Source: Candidatus Thorarchaeota archaeon
Lineage (GTDB): Archaea; Asgardarchaeota; Thorarchaeia; Thorarchaeales; Thorarchaeaceae
NCBI GenBank assembly: GCA_030638785.1
Contig: DAOWDY010000164.1
Location: 1-13,331, forward strand
DNA length: 13,331 bases
Direction of reading: 5' to 3'
Positions 1 through 6,465 of the stretch are shown piece after piece; the first letter of the stretch is position 1, and every line of letters begins with the position of its first letter. Both the position numbers and the translations under genes were made by a program. The notes below the pieces were generated by a model. It saw only the letters and a program-made list of their open reading frames with translations, did no database searches and had not been told where the DNA came from.

Positions 1-516
1 ATGGATTTTGATGCCCTAATAGGTGCATGTGAAGTAGGAACAATCGATATGGTTGCCTCAGCCACATTCATCACTGCGGCACGATGTGATGTCCTTCAAC
101 CAGTAACTTGGTATATTCGAACTAACGAGGTCATTGTTGTAAAGAGTGATTCTGTACTAGATATAGATTCACTAGATGACTTAGTTGGTTACGATGTCGG
201 AGTTCAGACTGCAACTGTTGAAGATGAAGAATTGTCAGAGATTGCTGGTATCATACTACACAGATACCCACTCGTTGAAACCATGTTCCAGGACTTGGAA
301 TCAGGCACTCTTGATGCAGTATACGTTGATGAACCCATTGTTGGGTTATACAGTACCGTCTACAGCATCAAAATAATCTTCACGGTAACTGCACCACCAA
401 CTGCGTTCTACATTAGATACGGCAGCGATAGGCTTGCTGCAGCAATAAACAGCGCTATTGCTGAAGGATTTGCAGATGGAACAGTAGACGCACTAATTGC
501 AAAGTGGTTTGGGTGA
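1..516 (+). CDS. Amino-acid ABC transporter substrate-binding protein, C-terminal part (5' partial)
   Basis: This is the C-terminal part of a family 3 extracellular solute-binding protein, which would capture a polar amino acid outside the membrane and hand it to the permeases encoded next. The visible 171 residues carry family hallmarks: an opening segment of the 'DALI...GTIDM' type, the lobe-2 segment VGVQTATVED (residues 67-76), GTLDAVYVDEP (102-112), and the usual end DGTVDALIAKWFG. Family members are about 250 residues with a signal peptide or lipobox. Neither is present, and residue 1 aligns well inside the first lobe, so the gene starts before the window and the ATG at base 1 is probably internal. 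The usual F-S-x-P-Y segment is replaced by LQPVTWY, so the ligand cannot be read from sequence. It ends 6 bases before the permease start, in one operon. Confidence 0.85.
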   Translation: MDFDALIGACEVGTIDMVASATFITAARCDVLQPVTWYIRTNEVIVVKSDSVLDIDSLDDLVGYDVGVQTATVEDEELSEIAGIILHRYPLVETMFQDLESGTLDAVYVDEPIVGLYSTVYSIKIIFTVTAPPTAFYIRYGSDRLAAAINSAIAEGFADGTVDALIAKWFG

Positions 517-522
517 TATTGA

Positions 523-1218
523 GTGCAAGGGTCTCAGGGCTTATTTGAAATCCTCATATTGATTATTATACGAGGTCTCCCTGCGACTCTTGCTCTTACC
601 CTAGTCGCTTTACTAATTGGTTTTGCAGTAGGGACTTTACTAGCCTTACTGCGTGTATATGGTCCGAGAGAAGTGCGATGGATTTCTGTCTTATATGAAA
701 AAATATTCAGAGGAATTCCATTGCTCGTTCTCCTTTTTCTTTTTGGAGCTGGATTATTAGGGATTTTTGCATGGACGGGTTCTTTTGCGAGTTCATTATT
801 CATGGCCGCAGTAGTAGCTCTTGCCCTAAGAAGCGCAGCTTATCAATCTGAAATATTCCGTGGGGGTATAATGTCTGTTGATCCTGGACAGATGATGGCG
901 GCTCAATCGGTAGGAATGAATGGTATACAAGCAACACGGTTTATTATTTTACCCCAAGCTCTTAGACTTTCCCTACCAGCATGGACAAATGAATATGCAG
1001 TGGTTATCAAAGATTCATCGTTATGTAGTGCAATCGGGATATCTGATCTATTATATCAAAGTCAAGCATTCACTTGGACATATCCAGCAGAGTTCTTTGG
1101 AATCATGTTAATTATCACATTGATCTATTTCGTATTTACTTATCCTGTTACGAAATATGTTGGAGAGAGTATGACAGGAAGACTACGACGACTTGGACTC
1201 GGAGGCGGCAAAGAATGA
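523..1218 (+). CDS. Amino-acid ABC transporter permease (HisM/GlnP type), first of two
   Basis: This inner-membrane subunit is a polar amino-acid importer permease of 231 residues. About five hydrophobic segments are visible, the clearest near residues 5-35, 63-85, 88-110 and 192-212. The cytoplasmic EAA loop that docks on the ATPase lies near residues 122-146, with GQMMAAQSVGMN followed by FIILPQALR. The GTG start is supported by an SD-like GGTGAT at 512-517, five bases upstream and overlapping the stop codon of the binding protein. The stop overlaps the ATPase start as ATGA, implying translational coupling. It probably pairs with the second permease at about 2105-2782, as in HisQ/HisM heterodimers. 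Confidence 0.93.
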   Translation: MQGSQGLFEILILIIIRGLPATLALTLVALLIGFAVGTLLALLRVYGPREVRWISVLYEKIFRGIPLLVLLFLFGAGLLGIFAWTGSFASSLFMAAVVALALRSAAYQSEIFRGGIMSVDPGQMMAAQSVGMNGIQATRFIILPQALRLSLPAWTNEYAVVIKDSSLCSAIGISDLLYQSQAFTWTYPAEFFGIMLIITLIYFVFTYPVTKYVGESMTGRLRRLGLGGGKE

Positions 1219-1985
1219 CGAAAGTAATTGAAGTGCGAGATGTTTATCAAGCATATGGAGATCTTGAGGTTCTAAAGGGGATATCCTTTGATGTACATGA
1301 GAAAGAAGTAAAGGTTGTTTTCGGACCTAGCGGGTCTGGTAAAAGCACCCTACTCAGAGTCATCAATATGCTTACACCTCCATACAAAGGAGAAGTGCTC
1401 CTTCGTGGAGAAAGTCTTATGGCCCCCAATGCGAATCTTAGCAAATTACGTTCTCGCATTGGTTTTGTTTTCCAGCACTTCAACCTATTTGCACATCTAA
1501 AGGCAATAGACAATGTTAGTATCGGACCCCGTCAAGTGCTTGGGATGACTAAAGAAGAGGCTCATGATGTTGCTCACGATATGTTATGTAAAGTCAAAAT
1601 GGAGGACTGGGGGCACCACTACCCTGCAGAATTAAGTGGAGGTCAACAGCAGCGTATTGGAATAGCACGATCGTTAGCTATGAGTCCGGATGTTATTCTA
1701 TTCGATGAACCAACATCAGCACTCGATCCAGAGCTGATAGGTGAAGTATTGCAAGTTATGCTTGATATTGCTAAAGAAGGAACAACCATGATCGTTGTTA
1801 CTCATGAAATGGGATTTGCTCGCGCTGTATCAAGTGAGATGATTTTCATGGATGAAGGTGTGATTGTAGAAAAAGGAACTCCTCAACATTTCTTCCAGAA
1901 TCCTGAAACAGAAAGAGCACAACGTTTCCTCCTAAGGTTAGAAGTATTATACGGACAAGCAGAAGATGAGAAAAACTCTGAGTAA
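1215..1985 (+). CDS. Amino-acid ABC transporter ATP-binding protein (GlnQ/HisP type)
   Basis: This is the ATPase that powers the amino-acid importer, 256 residues, the family's normal length. Visible motifs are the A-loop tyrosine Y14, Walker A GPSGSGKST at 37-45, a Q-loop in FVFQHFNLF, the ABC signature LSGGQQQR at 140-147, Walker B ending in D164-E165 within ILFDEPTSALDP, and the switch histidine H197 in VVTHEMGFA. The frame stays open further upstream, but the ATG at 1215 is right: it gives the canonical N-terminus, overlaps the permease stop by ATGA, and has GGAGG at 1201-1205 nine bases upstream. It lies between two permease genes. Nothing in it departs from the polar amino-acid importer subgroup. 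Confidence 0.96.
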   Translation: MTKVIEVRDVYQAYGDLEVLKGISFDVHEKEVKVVFGPSGSGKSTLLRVINMLTPPYKGEVLLRGESLMAPNANLSKLRSRIGFVFQHFNLFAHLKAIDNVSIGPRQVLGMTKEEAHDVAHDMLCKVKMEDWGHHYPAELSGGQQQRIGIARSLAMSPDVILFDEPTSALDPELIGEVLQVMLDIAKEGTTMIVVTHEMGFARAVSSEMIFMDEGVIVEKGTPQHFFQNPETERAQRFLLRLEVLYGQAEDEKNSE

Positions 1986-2104
1986 ATGAGGGAATCCAGC
2001 TGACAACTACATCATCTGACGTAATCATTGGTGTACTCCAATTTGACCGAATAGGCCGATTAGCGGAGTACTTTGATGAGTTTGTTAATGGGTTTCTTAC
2101 TACG

Positions 2105-2782
2105 ATGGGATTGTACTTTTTCGCTATTTTTCTGGGACTCGGACTTGGAATAGGTTTTGCCATAGTTCGACAATATGGCGGTTCACTGACATCTAGAATT
2201 GCTACAGGATATATTGAGGTATTCAGGGGCACACCATTACTAGCTCAAATTTTCGTAGTCACATTGTTTCCTCCAGCTCTAAATGCTTGGTTAGTGGCTT
2301 CAGGAATGGCCCCAATTGATATTCTCTGGCGGATATTCCTTCCAGATCCTTTTGGAAATCCAAGCATCGTTCTCAACACCAGAATTCTTCTTTGTGCTAT
2401 TACTCTAGGATTAAACAGCGCAGCGTATCAAGCTGAGTTTTTCCGGGGTTCTATGGGATCTATCTCTACAGGTCAGTCACTTGCTGCCACATCAATCGGA
2501 ATGACGAGAAGACAATTGATTAGATTTGTTATACTTCCTCAAAGCCTTAGACGTGCAATACCTGCTTGGTCGAATGAAGCAGTTTATCTTCCGAAATATA
2601 CTACCGTAGCATATTTGGTTGGTGTCGAAGAACTCTTTGCTTGGGCTAAACTTGCTGCTGGGCGTACTTTTCTGACAATAGAAGTTTATGTTCTAATTGC
2701 GATTGTATTCCTTGTACTAATTAGTATAATCTCATGGATATTGGAATATACCTATAATCGTGTGAAGATACCAGGAATCTAA
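2105..2782 (+). CDS. Amino-acid ABC transporter permease (HisM/GlnP type), second of two; start uncertain
   Basis: This is the second membrane subunit of the importer. The EAA loop is near residues 123-145, with GQSLAATSIGMT then FVILPQSLR, and the N-terminal half has the family signature VFRGTPLLAQ. It shares architecture with the first permease but little close identity, fitting a heterodimer. The ATG at 2105 is the first standard start in frame, but it begins only a few residues before the first membrane helix. The same frame stays open back to 1982 and reads like real protein (for example EYFDEFVNGFLTT, just before the ATG, typical of this family). The only plausible upstream start is CTG at 2000, about eight bases after a weak GAGGG. 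The true start may therefore be non-standard. The ATPase stops at 1985. Confidence 0.88.
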   Translation: MGLYFFAIFLGLGLGIGFAIVRQYGGSLTSRIATGYIEVFRGTPLLAQIFVVTLFPPALNAWLVASGMAPIDILWRIFLPDPFGNPSIVLNTRILLCAITLGLNSAAYQAEFFRGSMGSISTGQSLAATSIGMTRRQLIRFVILPQSLRRAIPAWSNEAVYLPKYTTVAYLVGVEELFAWAKLAAGRTFLTIEVYVLIAIVFLVLISIISWILEYTYNRVKIPGI

Positions 2783-2794
2783 TTGAATTTGAGA

Positions 2795-3044
2795 ATGGAT
2801 TTTGAAGAAAGTCAGACTCAGATTGTTCAGATAAGGCAAATCGAGATACTAGCTAAGGTTGCAGTATTACGTTCCTTCTATGTTTCCAATGGTCATGGGC
2901 AATCTTGCATGCATAGGATCTACTGAATTCAAGAGGTTCAATGAAACCCGAATTGCAGATAGAGTGATGTTCACTTCAAGAATCAAAGGACCAATCATGA
3001 GAGGTGACTTACTGGGTCATATCTTCATGGTCGTTGGAGAGTAA
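2795..3044 (+). pseudogene. Frameshifted, truncated DUF22-like gene (duplicate of 4131-4484)
   Basis: Read in two frames, this stretch matches the protein at 4131-4484. In the frame of the ATG at 2795 it gives QIEILAKVAVLRSFYVSNG, which aligns to PIEVPAFAAVINSFYGTNG of the intact copy. From 2895, one base out of phase, it gives MGNLACIGSTEF and then RIADRVMF and GDLLGHIF, aligning to MGFVSCVGSLEF, RIADKAMF and GDLLGQVM. Dropping the C at 2894 joins the halves exactly. About 33 of 66 aligned residues are identical by hand count. It also lacks roughly the first 35-40 residues of the intact copy and begins 12 bases after the permease stop. It is therefore either a decaying duplicate or a real short gene with a one-base sequence error. 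The DUF22 name is from memory of the family pattern. Confidence 0.72.
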
Positions 3045-3097
3045 ATGGATCAGCGAGTGAATATCCACCAGTGGTCCCTGAGTATCAAGCTTAAGAA

Positions 3098-3931
3098 CTA
3101 TTCAGGAACAAATACGCCGCTCATTGGAGTTACTTCCAGCCCTTTTTCTCGTAGAGCATGCACAAAAGGCGCAATTCCGACTGAATCAGATGCAATATGT
3201 CCTGTGGCAACTAGATTGCCTGCTGAGGGGTCTGAAGCCAACTGCTTCTTATCAGCTTCTGCAAGGTGCATGTAGAAGATTGTTGAAAAACCATGGTTGA
3301 AGTAGGCTTTCGCAACACTTGCACCGCCATTGGTTCCACCAGCCATTGCAACAATCCATTTACCCAATAGATTGTCGGGTGAGCCAACATATACAAGTGG
3401 TTCAGTAAGTCCAATTTGCATCTCAGGAAGAGTCTTGATGGCTGCGAGTGCATCTTTTACGCGAGGTTTCGTAATCGAGGCAACTCCCTTCTGGATTATC
3501 TCTGTAAATCGTCGCCTACATACCAAATCTAAGGGGAGATGTACATTCATGAAGGGGAGACCTAGTAGTTTCGCACCCGAGATGATTTGGTCATAGTTGC
3601 TGACATGGGCTCTTAGCTTTACAGTATCAAGCCTTGGTTGAAGTGCCTTCTCAGCCAGATGTGTGGAAATACCTGCATCCACCATTTGTTGAATTTGAAG
3701 TTTAACGACCTCTTCGAAATGTGTCCGTGTTGTGCCTCCAGATGGATGGTGGGCAATTACTAGATCATATCCAAGTTCTTTTGCGAGAAGAAGTTCTGCT
3801 GTTCCCATGTCAATCCCGATGAGAACTTTTCTAATATTCTCTCCAGAAACATGAATGCCAGTATCTGCAGGTATTGAATCTAGACCAGCCATACCCAATG
3901 CAAGATTCATAATCTCATCAGTGTTCATCAT
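3098..3931 (-). CDS. NIF3-like dinuclear metal-centre protein (YbgI/DUF34 family)
   Basis: This is a 277-residue protein of the NIF3/YbgI family, which forms ring-shaped hexamers with two metal ions per subunit. Its biological reaction is not firmly established, although homologues are often annotated as GTP cyclohydrolase I type 2-like. Visible features are VLIGIDMGTAELL (residues 36-48), the metal-ligand segment LVIAHHPSGG with H61-H62, a GTNGG glycine segment in the second half, and the C-terminal ATGHIASDSVG. In that last segment the histidine matches a family ligand, and aspartate stands where the family usually has glutamate (GHxxSE). Two adjacent in-frame ATGs (3931 and 3928) could serve as start. 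A TATA-like element about 24 bases upstream suggests a leaderless message. It lies between the two DUF22-like copies in the opposite orientation. Confidence 0.85.
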   Translation of the reverse strand: MMNTDEIMNLALGMAGLDSIPADTGIHVSGENIRKVLIGIDMGTAELLLAKELGYDLVIAHHPSGGTTRTHFEEVVKLQIQQMVDAGISTHLAEKALQPRLDTVKLRAHVSNYDQIISGAKLLGLPFMNVHLPLDLVCRRRFTEIIQKGVASITKPRVKDALAAIKTLPEMQIGLTEPLVYVGSPDNLLGKWIVAMAGGTNGGASVAKAYFNHGFSTIFYMHLAEADKKQLASDPSAGNLVATGHIASDSVGIAPFVHALREKGLEVTPMSGVFVPE

Positions 3932-3949
3932 TCTTCTACGTCCCGTAGT

Positions 3950-3959
3950 GTTATATTTT
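3950..3959 (-). promoter_or_regulatory. TATA-like element for the NIF3-like gene
   Basis: On the minus strand the sequence reads AAAATATAAC, centred about 24 bases before the first ATG at 3931. Archaeal TATA boxes sit about 26 bases before the transcription start, so transcription would begin at or next to the start codon. No SD is visible before this ATG, which fits a leaderless transcript. This is an inference from spacing only. Confidence 0.5.
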
Positions 3960-3986
3960 GAAAATGTAAGATATAGTTAATGGTAA

Positions 3987-3998
3987 CCCTAAATAGGG
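3987..3998. repeat. 12-base inverted repeat in the divergent promoter region
   Basis: CCCTA and TAGGG form a perfect inverted repeat around a two-base centre, in the gap between the - strand NIF3-like gene and the + strand DUF22-like gene. Its position, about 30 bases upstream of the putative NIF3 TATA element, would suit an operator or activator site. A short palindrome like this can occur by chance. Confidence 0.3.
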
Positions 3999-4130
3999 AT
4001 ACTGACAGAAATCAATCGAATTTGTTCAATAATCCCTTGTCTATCTGGGATTTTAATAATAGAAAGAGCACTCAAGATGGCAGATAAAATCTAGGTAATT
4101 AGCTGTAGCAACGACTTAGCCTCATTGGGT

Positions 4131-4484
4131 ATGGATCGTATCAGAACCGCTGTAGAGGGACTTGAGAAAACCAATGTTTCTTTTGACTGGAGCAATGTGG
4201 AGGTAACACCGATTATTGCTGCAGAAAAAATCTCTGTGCAGAAAGGTGATTCAACCATCTTCAGTATTGAGCCAATTGAAGTTCCAGCATTCGCAGCTGT
4301 AATCAACTCATTCTATGGAACAAACGGCATGGGATTCGTGTCATGTGTCGGTTCTTTGGAGTTCTGTAATCATTCCGATGCGCGAATTGCGGACAAAGCA
4401 ATGTTTCATTCTCACATTAAAGCACCAGTCCTACCTGGCGATCTTCTAGGTCAAGTCATGATTATTCCAGGCAAGAAAAAGTAG
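4131..4484 (+). CDS. DUF22-like archaeal protein, intact copy
   Basis: This 117-residue protein is of unknown function, and its pattern resembles the archaeal DUF22 domain: an early 'IIAAEKISVQKGD' segment, then IEPIEVPAFAAVINSFYG, a glycine-rich GMGFVSCVG, RIADKAMFHSHI, and a closing PGDLLGQVMIIPG. The DUF22 assignment comes from memory of this pattern and is moderate. No signal peptide or membrane segment is seen, so it is probably cytoplasmic. I take ATG 4131 as the start; a TTG two codons earlier at 4125 is also possible, and neither has a clear SD. A second, broken copy lies at 2795-3044. An O-methyltransferase starts 77 bases downstream on the same strand and may be cotranscribed. Confidence 0.72.
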   Translation: MDRIRTAVEGLEKTNVSFDWSNVEVTPIIAAEKISVQKGDSTIFSIEPIEVPAFAAVINSFYGTNGMGFVSCVGSLEFCNHSDARIADKAMFHSHIKAPVLPGDLLGQVMIIPGKKK

Positions 4485-4519
4485 CACTTCCAGTAGGTAA
4501 TTAGTGTATCACCATTGCA

Positions 4520-4552
4520 AAAGATGATATTCTCTCTGTAGGTATCATCTTT
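4520..4552 (+). promoter_or_regulatory. 10-bp hairpin just upstream of the methyltransferase start
   Basis: AAAGATGATA (4520-4529) and TATCATCTTT (4543-4552) are perfect reverse complements around a 13-base loop. The right arm ends immediately before an SD-like GGTGAT (4553-4558) that serves the TTG start at 4562. In RNA it could insulate or expose the ribosome site. In DNA it could be an operator. No U-tract follows, so it does not look like a terminator. Confidence 0.4.
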
Positions 4553-4561
4553 GGTGATTAT

Positions 4562-5197
4562 TTGGATCTCAATTATGAACAAGCAGTGGTTTACATTGCA
4601 GACCTTTACAAAGGTCAAGATAGTCCTAAAGCGTTAGATTATGAATCCCAGTCAGAAACGAGGGAGTATGACCCTATAATTGAGGACGATATTGCTCGAT
4701 TATTCAAAGTCTTCCTTCATGCTATTCAACATAAGACTATTCTAGAAATTGGAATGAGTATCGGATTTTCTACAACCATTCTGGCGAATGTTGCAAAGGT
4801 ATATGGAGGTAGAGTAACGACTCTTGAGTTAAATCCGGATGTTGCAAACCATGCAAGACGCCATTTTGCTAGAGAGGGAGTCGAGGATGTGATTGATATT
4901 CAGATAGGCAATGCCGTGGATATTCTACCCACGTTAGACGATGCCGGTTTCGATGTAGTATTTCAGGACTCATCAAAGAGGTTGTATCCTGCCATGTTGC
5001 AAGACTGTTTAAGGGTTCTTAGAAAGGGAGGGCTCCTGTTGGTTGACGATACACTCTGGCCAGCGATGCTCCCAATCGAAGAATGGGATAAATCCAGAAA
5101 AGGGATTCATAAATTCAACAAACAGCTTGTATTAGAAAATGTTGAGAGTACAGTAGTTACGATTGGCGAAGGATGTACTGTAGCAATTAAACTCTAA
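4562..5197 (+). CDS. SAM-dependent O-methyltransferase (family 3, COMT-like)
   Basis: This class I Rossmann methyltransferase of 211 residues resembles bacterial and archaeal O-methyltransferase family 3 (catechol/caffeoyl-CoA type), which transfers a methyl group from SAM to a hydroxyl, often with a divalent metal. Motif I is ILEIGMSIGFS, with E62 and the G64-x-x-x-G68 turn. An acidic strand end is seen in TTLELNPD. D136 in VVFQDSSKR and D162-D163 in LLLVDDTLW sit where the family's metal and catalytic acids are found. The substrate cannot be told. The frame is open to 4505, but the only standard start is TTG 4562, with GGTGAT three bases upstream, which is close spacing. It ends 40 bases from the convergent DsrH-like gene, with a shared hairpin between. 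Confidence 0.85.
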   Translation: MDLNYEQAVVYIADLYKGQDSPKALDYESQSETREYDPIIEDDIARLFKVFLHAIQHKTILEIGMSIGFSTTILANVAKVYGGRVTTLELNPDVANHARRHFAREGVEDVIDIQIGNAVDILPTLDDAGFDVVFQDSSKRLYPAMLQDCLRVLRKGGLLLVDDTLWPAMLPIEEWDKSRKGIHKFNKQLVLENVESTVVTIGEGCTVAIKL

Positions 5198-5211
5198 GAA
5201 TAAAATGAAGG

Positions 5212-5232
5212 AAGGTGGCGGATTGCCACCTT
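5212..5232. terminator. GC-rich hairpin between convergent genes, likely bidirectional terminator
   Basis: AAGGTGGC and GCCACCTT form a perfect 8-bp stem around a 5-base loop. It lies in the 40 bases between the methyltransferase stop (5197, + strand) and the DsrH-like stop (5238, - strand). The position and symmetry suit transcription end or 3'-end stabilisation for both messages. No long T-run follows on either strand. Confidence 0.55.
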
Positions 5233-5237
5233 AGCAA

Positions 5238-5537
5238 TTACATGCTGATGATTTTATCGTACTGCTCCATCATCAGATCAACCATTTCAGGATACTCAAT
5301 GACCTTCACATCTACAACCATACGGTCTACAATACCACGTTCTTCAAGATGCATCTTTGATACAAACACAGGAACCTGTAAGTCAATGATTTCCTTTGAA
5401 TGGGGGCAACCTTTGTCAGTAAGAAACACTCCATCCTGGACAAGTAATACTCCTACTTCATTGCCCTTCTTTTGGAGAGCGGTTATAATCTCATGGAGAC
5501 TGCTGCATTCGCCTGAAAGCCAAATTAAAAACTTCAT
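5238..5537 (-). CDS. dsrH: DsrH/TusB-like sulfur-relay subunit
   Basis: This 99-residue protein of the DsrH/TusB family is the third gene of a DsrE-DsrF-DsrH operon. In characterised systems these three small proteins form a cytoplasmic heterohexamer that passes persulfide sulfur, for tRNA 2-thiouridine synthesis (TusBCD) or dissimilatory sulfur oxidation (DsrEFH). Family features are the first strand KFLIWLSG, the VGVLLVQDGVFL segment (residues 28-40), and the C-terminal IEYPEMVDLMMEQYDKII. Its cysteines are C11 and C44, not the position usually cited for DsrH (about residue 20), so its sulfur-carrying role is uncertain. The ATG start has a perfect AGGAGGT eight bases upstream. It ends at a hairpin shared with the methyltransferase. 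Confidence 0.8.
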   Translation of the reverse strand: MKFLIWLSGECSSLHEIITALQKKGNEVGVLLVQDGVFLTDKGCPHSKEIIDLQVPVFVSKMHLEERGIVDRMVVDVKVIEYPEMVDLMMEQYDKIISM

Positions 5538-5545
5538 TTATCATG

Positions 5546-5553
5546 ACCTCCTA
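5546..5553 (-). promoter_or_regulatory. SD overlapping the DsrF-like stop codon, serving the DsrH-like gene
   Basis: On the minus strand TAGGAGGT holds both the TAG stop of the DsrF-like gene and an AGGAGGT SD eight bases before the DsrH-like ATG at 5537. This arrangement suggests terminating ribosomes reinitiate on the next gene. Confidence 0.75.
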
Positions 5554-5901
5554 AAATGTAACAATAATATCGTTCTCGATGAATGCTTCAGCTATTGCAT
5601 CTTCATCAATGATCTCAGCATCCCCGACAATCTCATCAGGACTGATATTTCTCTCCTCCAAGGATTTCTTACTCACACAAATTTTTCCTTCAAAGCTTTT
5701 GAATGTCGCCTTGAACATTCGAATTGGCATATCATCAATATTCTTCAAAACAGCGTATACACCATCACCCATGAAGAGCATTGTAGGCTCATGATCCATC
5801 CCGAACATTCCAACTGAGGCTCTCCAGCCTTCGAAGTTGATAATCGTGCCAAAGGGTCTACTCTTAATCAAGAGCAAAACTGGTCGTTCTTCAAACTCCA
5901 T
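5551..5901 (-). CDS. dsrF: DsrF/TusC-like sulfur-relay subunit
   Basis: This 116-residue protein of the DsrE/DsrF superfamily is placed as the TusC/DsrF subunit, second in the operon. The family signature is visible: a first strand VLLLIKSRPFGT, then EGWRASVGMFG (residues 24-34), and the strand MLFMGDGVYAVL (41-52). Its only cysteine is C75 in KICVSK. In known complexes the DsrF/TusC subunit is thought structural rather than the main sulfur carrier. The ATG at 5901 has AGGAGGA seven bases upstream. That SD overlaps the DsrE-like stop codon, leaving only 12 bases between the genes. Confidence 0.83.
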   Translation of the reverse strand: MEFEERPVLLLIKSRPFGTIINFEGWRASVGMFGMDHEPTMLFMGDGVYAVLKNIDDMPIRMFKATFKSFEGKICVSKKSLEERNISPDEIVGDAEIIDEDAIAEAFIENDIIVTF

Positions 5902-5908
5902 TGTTCTT

Positions 5909-5916
5909 TCCTCCTA
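5909..5916 (-). promoter_or_regulatory. SD overlapping the DsrE-like stop codon, serving the DsrF-like gene
   Basis: The minus strand reads TAGGAGGA. The TAG ends the DsrE-like gene, and AGGAGGA lies seven bases before the DsrF-like ATG at 5901. The same stop/SD arrangement recurs at the next junction. Confidence 0.75.
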
Positions 5917-6279
5917 AATTGAGAGTGTTATAAAACGGTCTACTTCTCCAACTATCTCAGCAAGATCAGTAAGTCCTGATACTTCTATACCCGGTTCGTA
6001 ATCTGAACCTCTTTGGTCAAATCCTCGGGCAGATGTGCATAATCCACATGCTTGGAACACAACACCTAGGTCTGCAAGTTCTTGGAATTTCTTATTCATT
6101 GGTATATCGGGATCAGGGTCTTGGTTGAGTTTGGCATTATTCACGCCATCAACAAACAAGAATACCTTGACGCCGTACCCTTTTTCTAAAGCTGCCTTGG
6201 TCAGGTCGTAGAACGTGTGACTGTTCTGAAATGTGTAAGGACCTGTCATGAGCAGAACTCCTAGATACTTCTTGTCCAC
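5914..6279 (-). CDS. dsrE: DsrE/TusD-like sulfur carrier subunit
   Basis: This 121-residue protein is the first gene of the DsrEFH-type operon. It has the superfamily fold signature: a first strand YLGVLLMTGPYT, HTFYDLTKAALEKG, then VKVFLFVDGV (residues 37-46). The active-site segment VVFQACGLCTSARG places C78 at the position reported for the persulfide-bearing cysteine of TusD and DsrE, with a second cysteine, C81, making CxxC. It should therefore accept and pass on sulfane sulfur. The GTG start at 6279 is supported by GGAGATGA (6286-6293) six bases upstream, one mismatch from the ideal SD. The ATG in that same stretch is out of frame. The sulfur donor (TusA-like) and acceptor (TusE/DsrC-like) are not encoded in the window. 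Confidence 0.86.
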   Translation of the reverse strand: MDKKYLGVLLMTGPYTFQNSHTFYDLTKAALEKGYGVKVFLFVDGVNNAKLNQDPDPDIPMNKKFQELADLGVVFQACGLCTSARGFDQRGSDYEPGIEVSGLTDLAEIVGEVDRFITLSI

Positions 6280-6322
6280 GTGATTTCATCTCCAGATGAC
6301 TTTGCGCTTGTCCTAGAATCTG

Positions 6323-6330
6323 ATTTAAAA
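6323..6330 (-). promoter_or_regulatory. TATA-like element for the dsrEFH-type operon
   Basis: The minus strand reads TTTTAAAT, about 47 bases before the GTG at 6279. With transcription starting about 26 bases downstream, the leader would be about 20 bases, just enough to carry the SD at 6286-6293. Inferred from spacing. Confidence 0.4.
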
Positions 6331-6465
6331 CTGTAGCTCTGTGGTTGTTTCGGTTGCACATGAGATACTTATCGCACTAAATTATAGGAAGACATCCATG
6401 AGGTAAGATTGAAAAGCCATTGATTTCCTAGCGTCGTAAAATAACGATAAGGTGTAAGGTAGGAA

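Noticed and set aside
1074..1214. 47-residue N-terminal extension of the ABC ATPase
   Set aside because: It overlaps the permease coding region in another frame and is not ATPase-like; ATG 1215 has an SD and coupling overlap.
523..2782. The two permeases as an assembly duplication
   Set aside because: They share fold and the EAA loop but differ across most positions, as expected for heterodimeric permease partners.
3045..3275. Short + strand frame after the broken DUF22-like gene
   Set aside because: Most of it is antisense to the 3' end of the NIF3-like gene, and its protein looks random.
5215..5817. A 200-codon + strand open frame opposite the DsrF- and DsrH-like genes
   Set aside because: It lies antisense to two genes with clear family matches, SDs and operon spacing, and its translation shows no recognisable domain.
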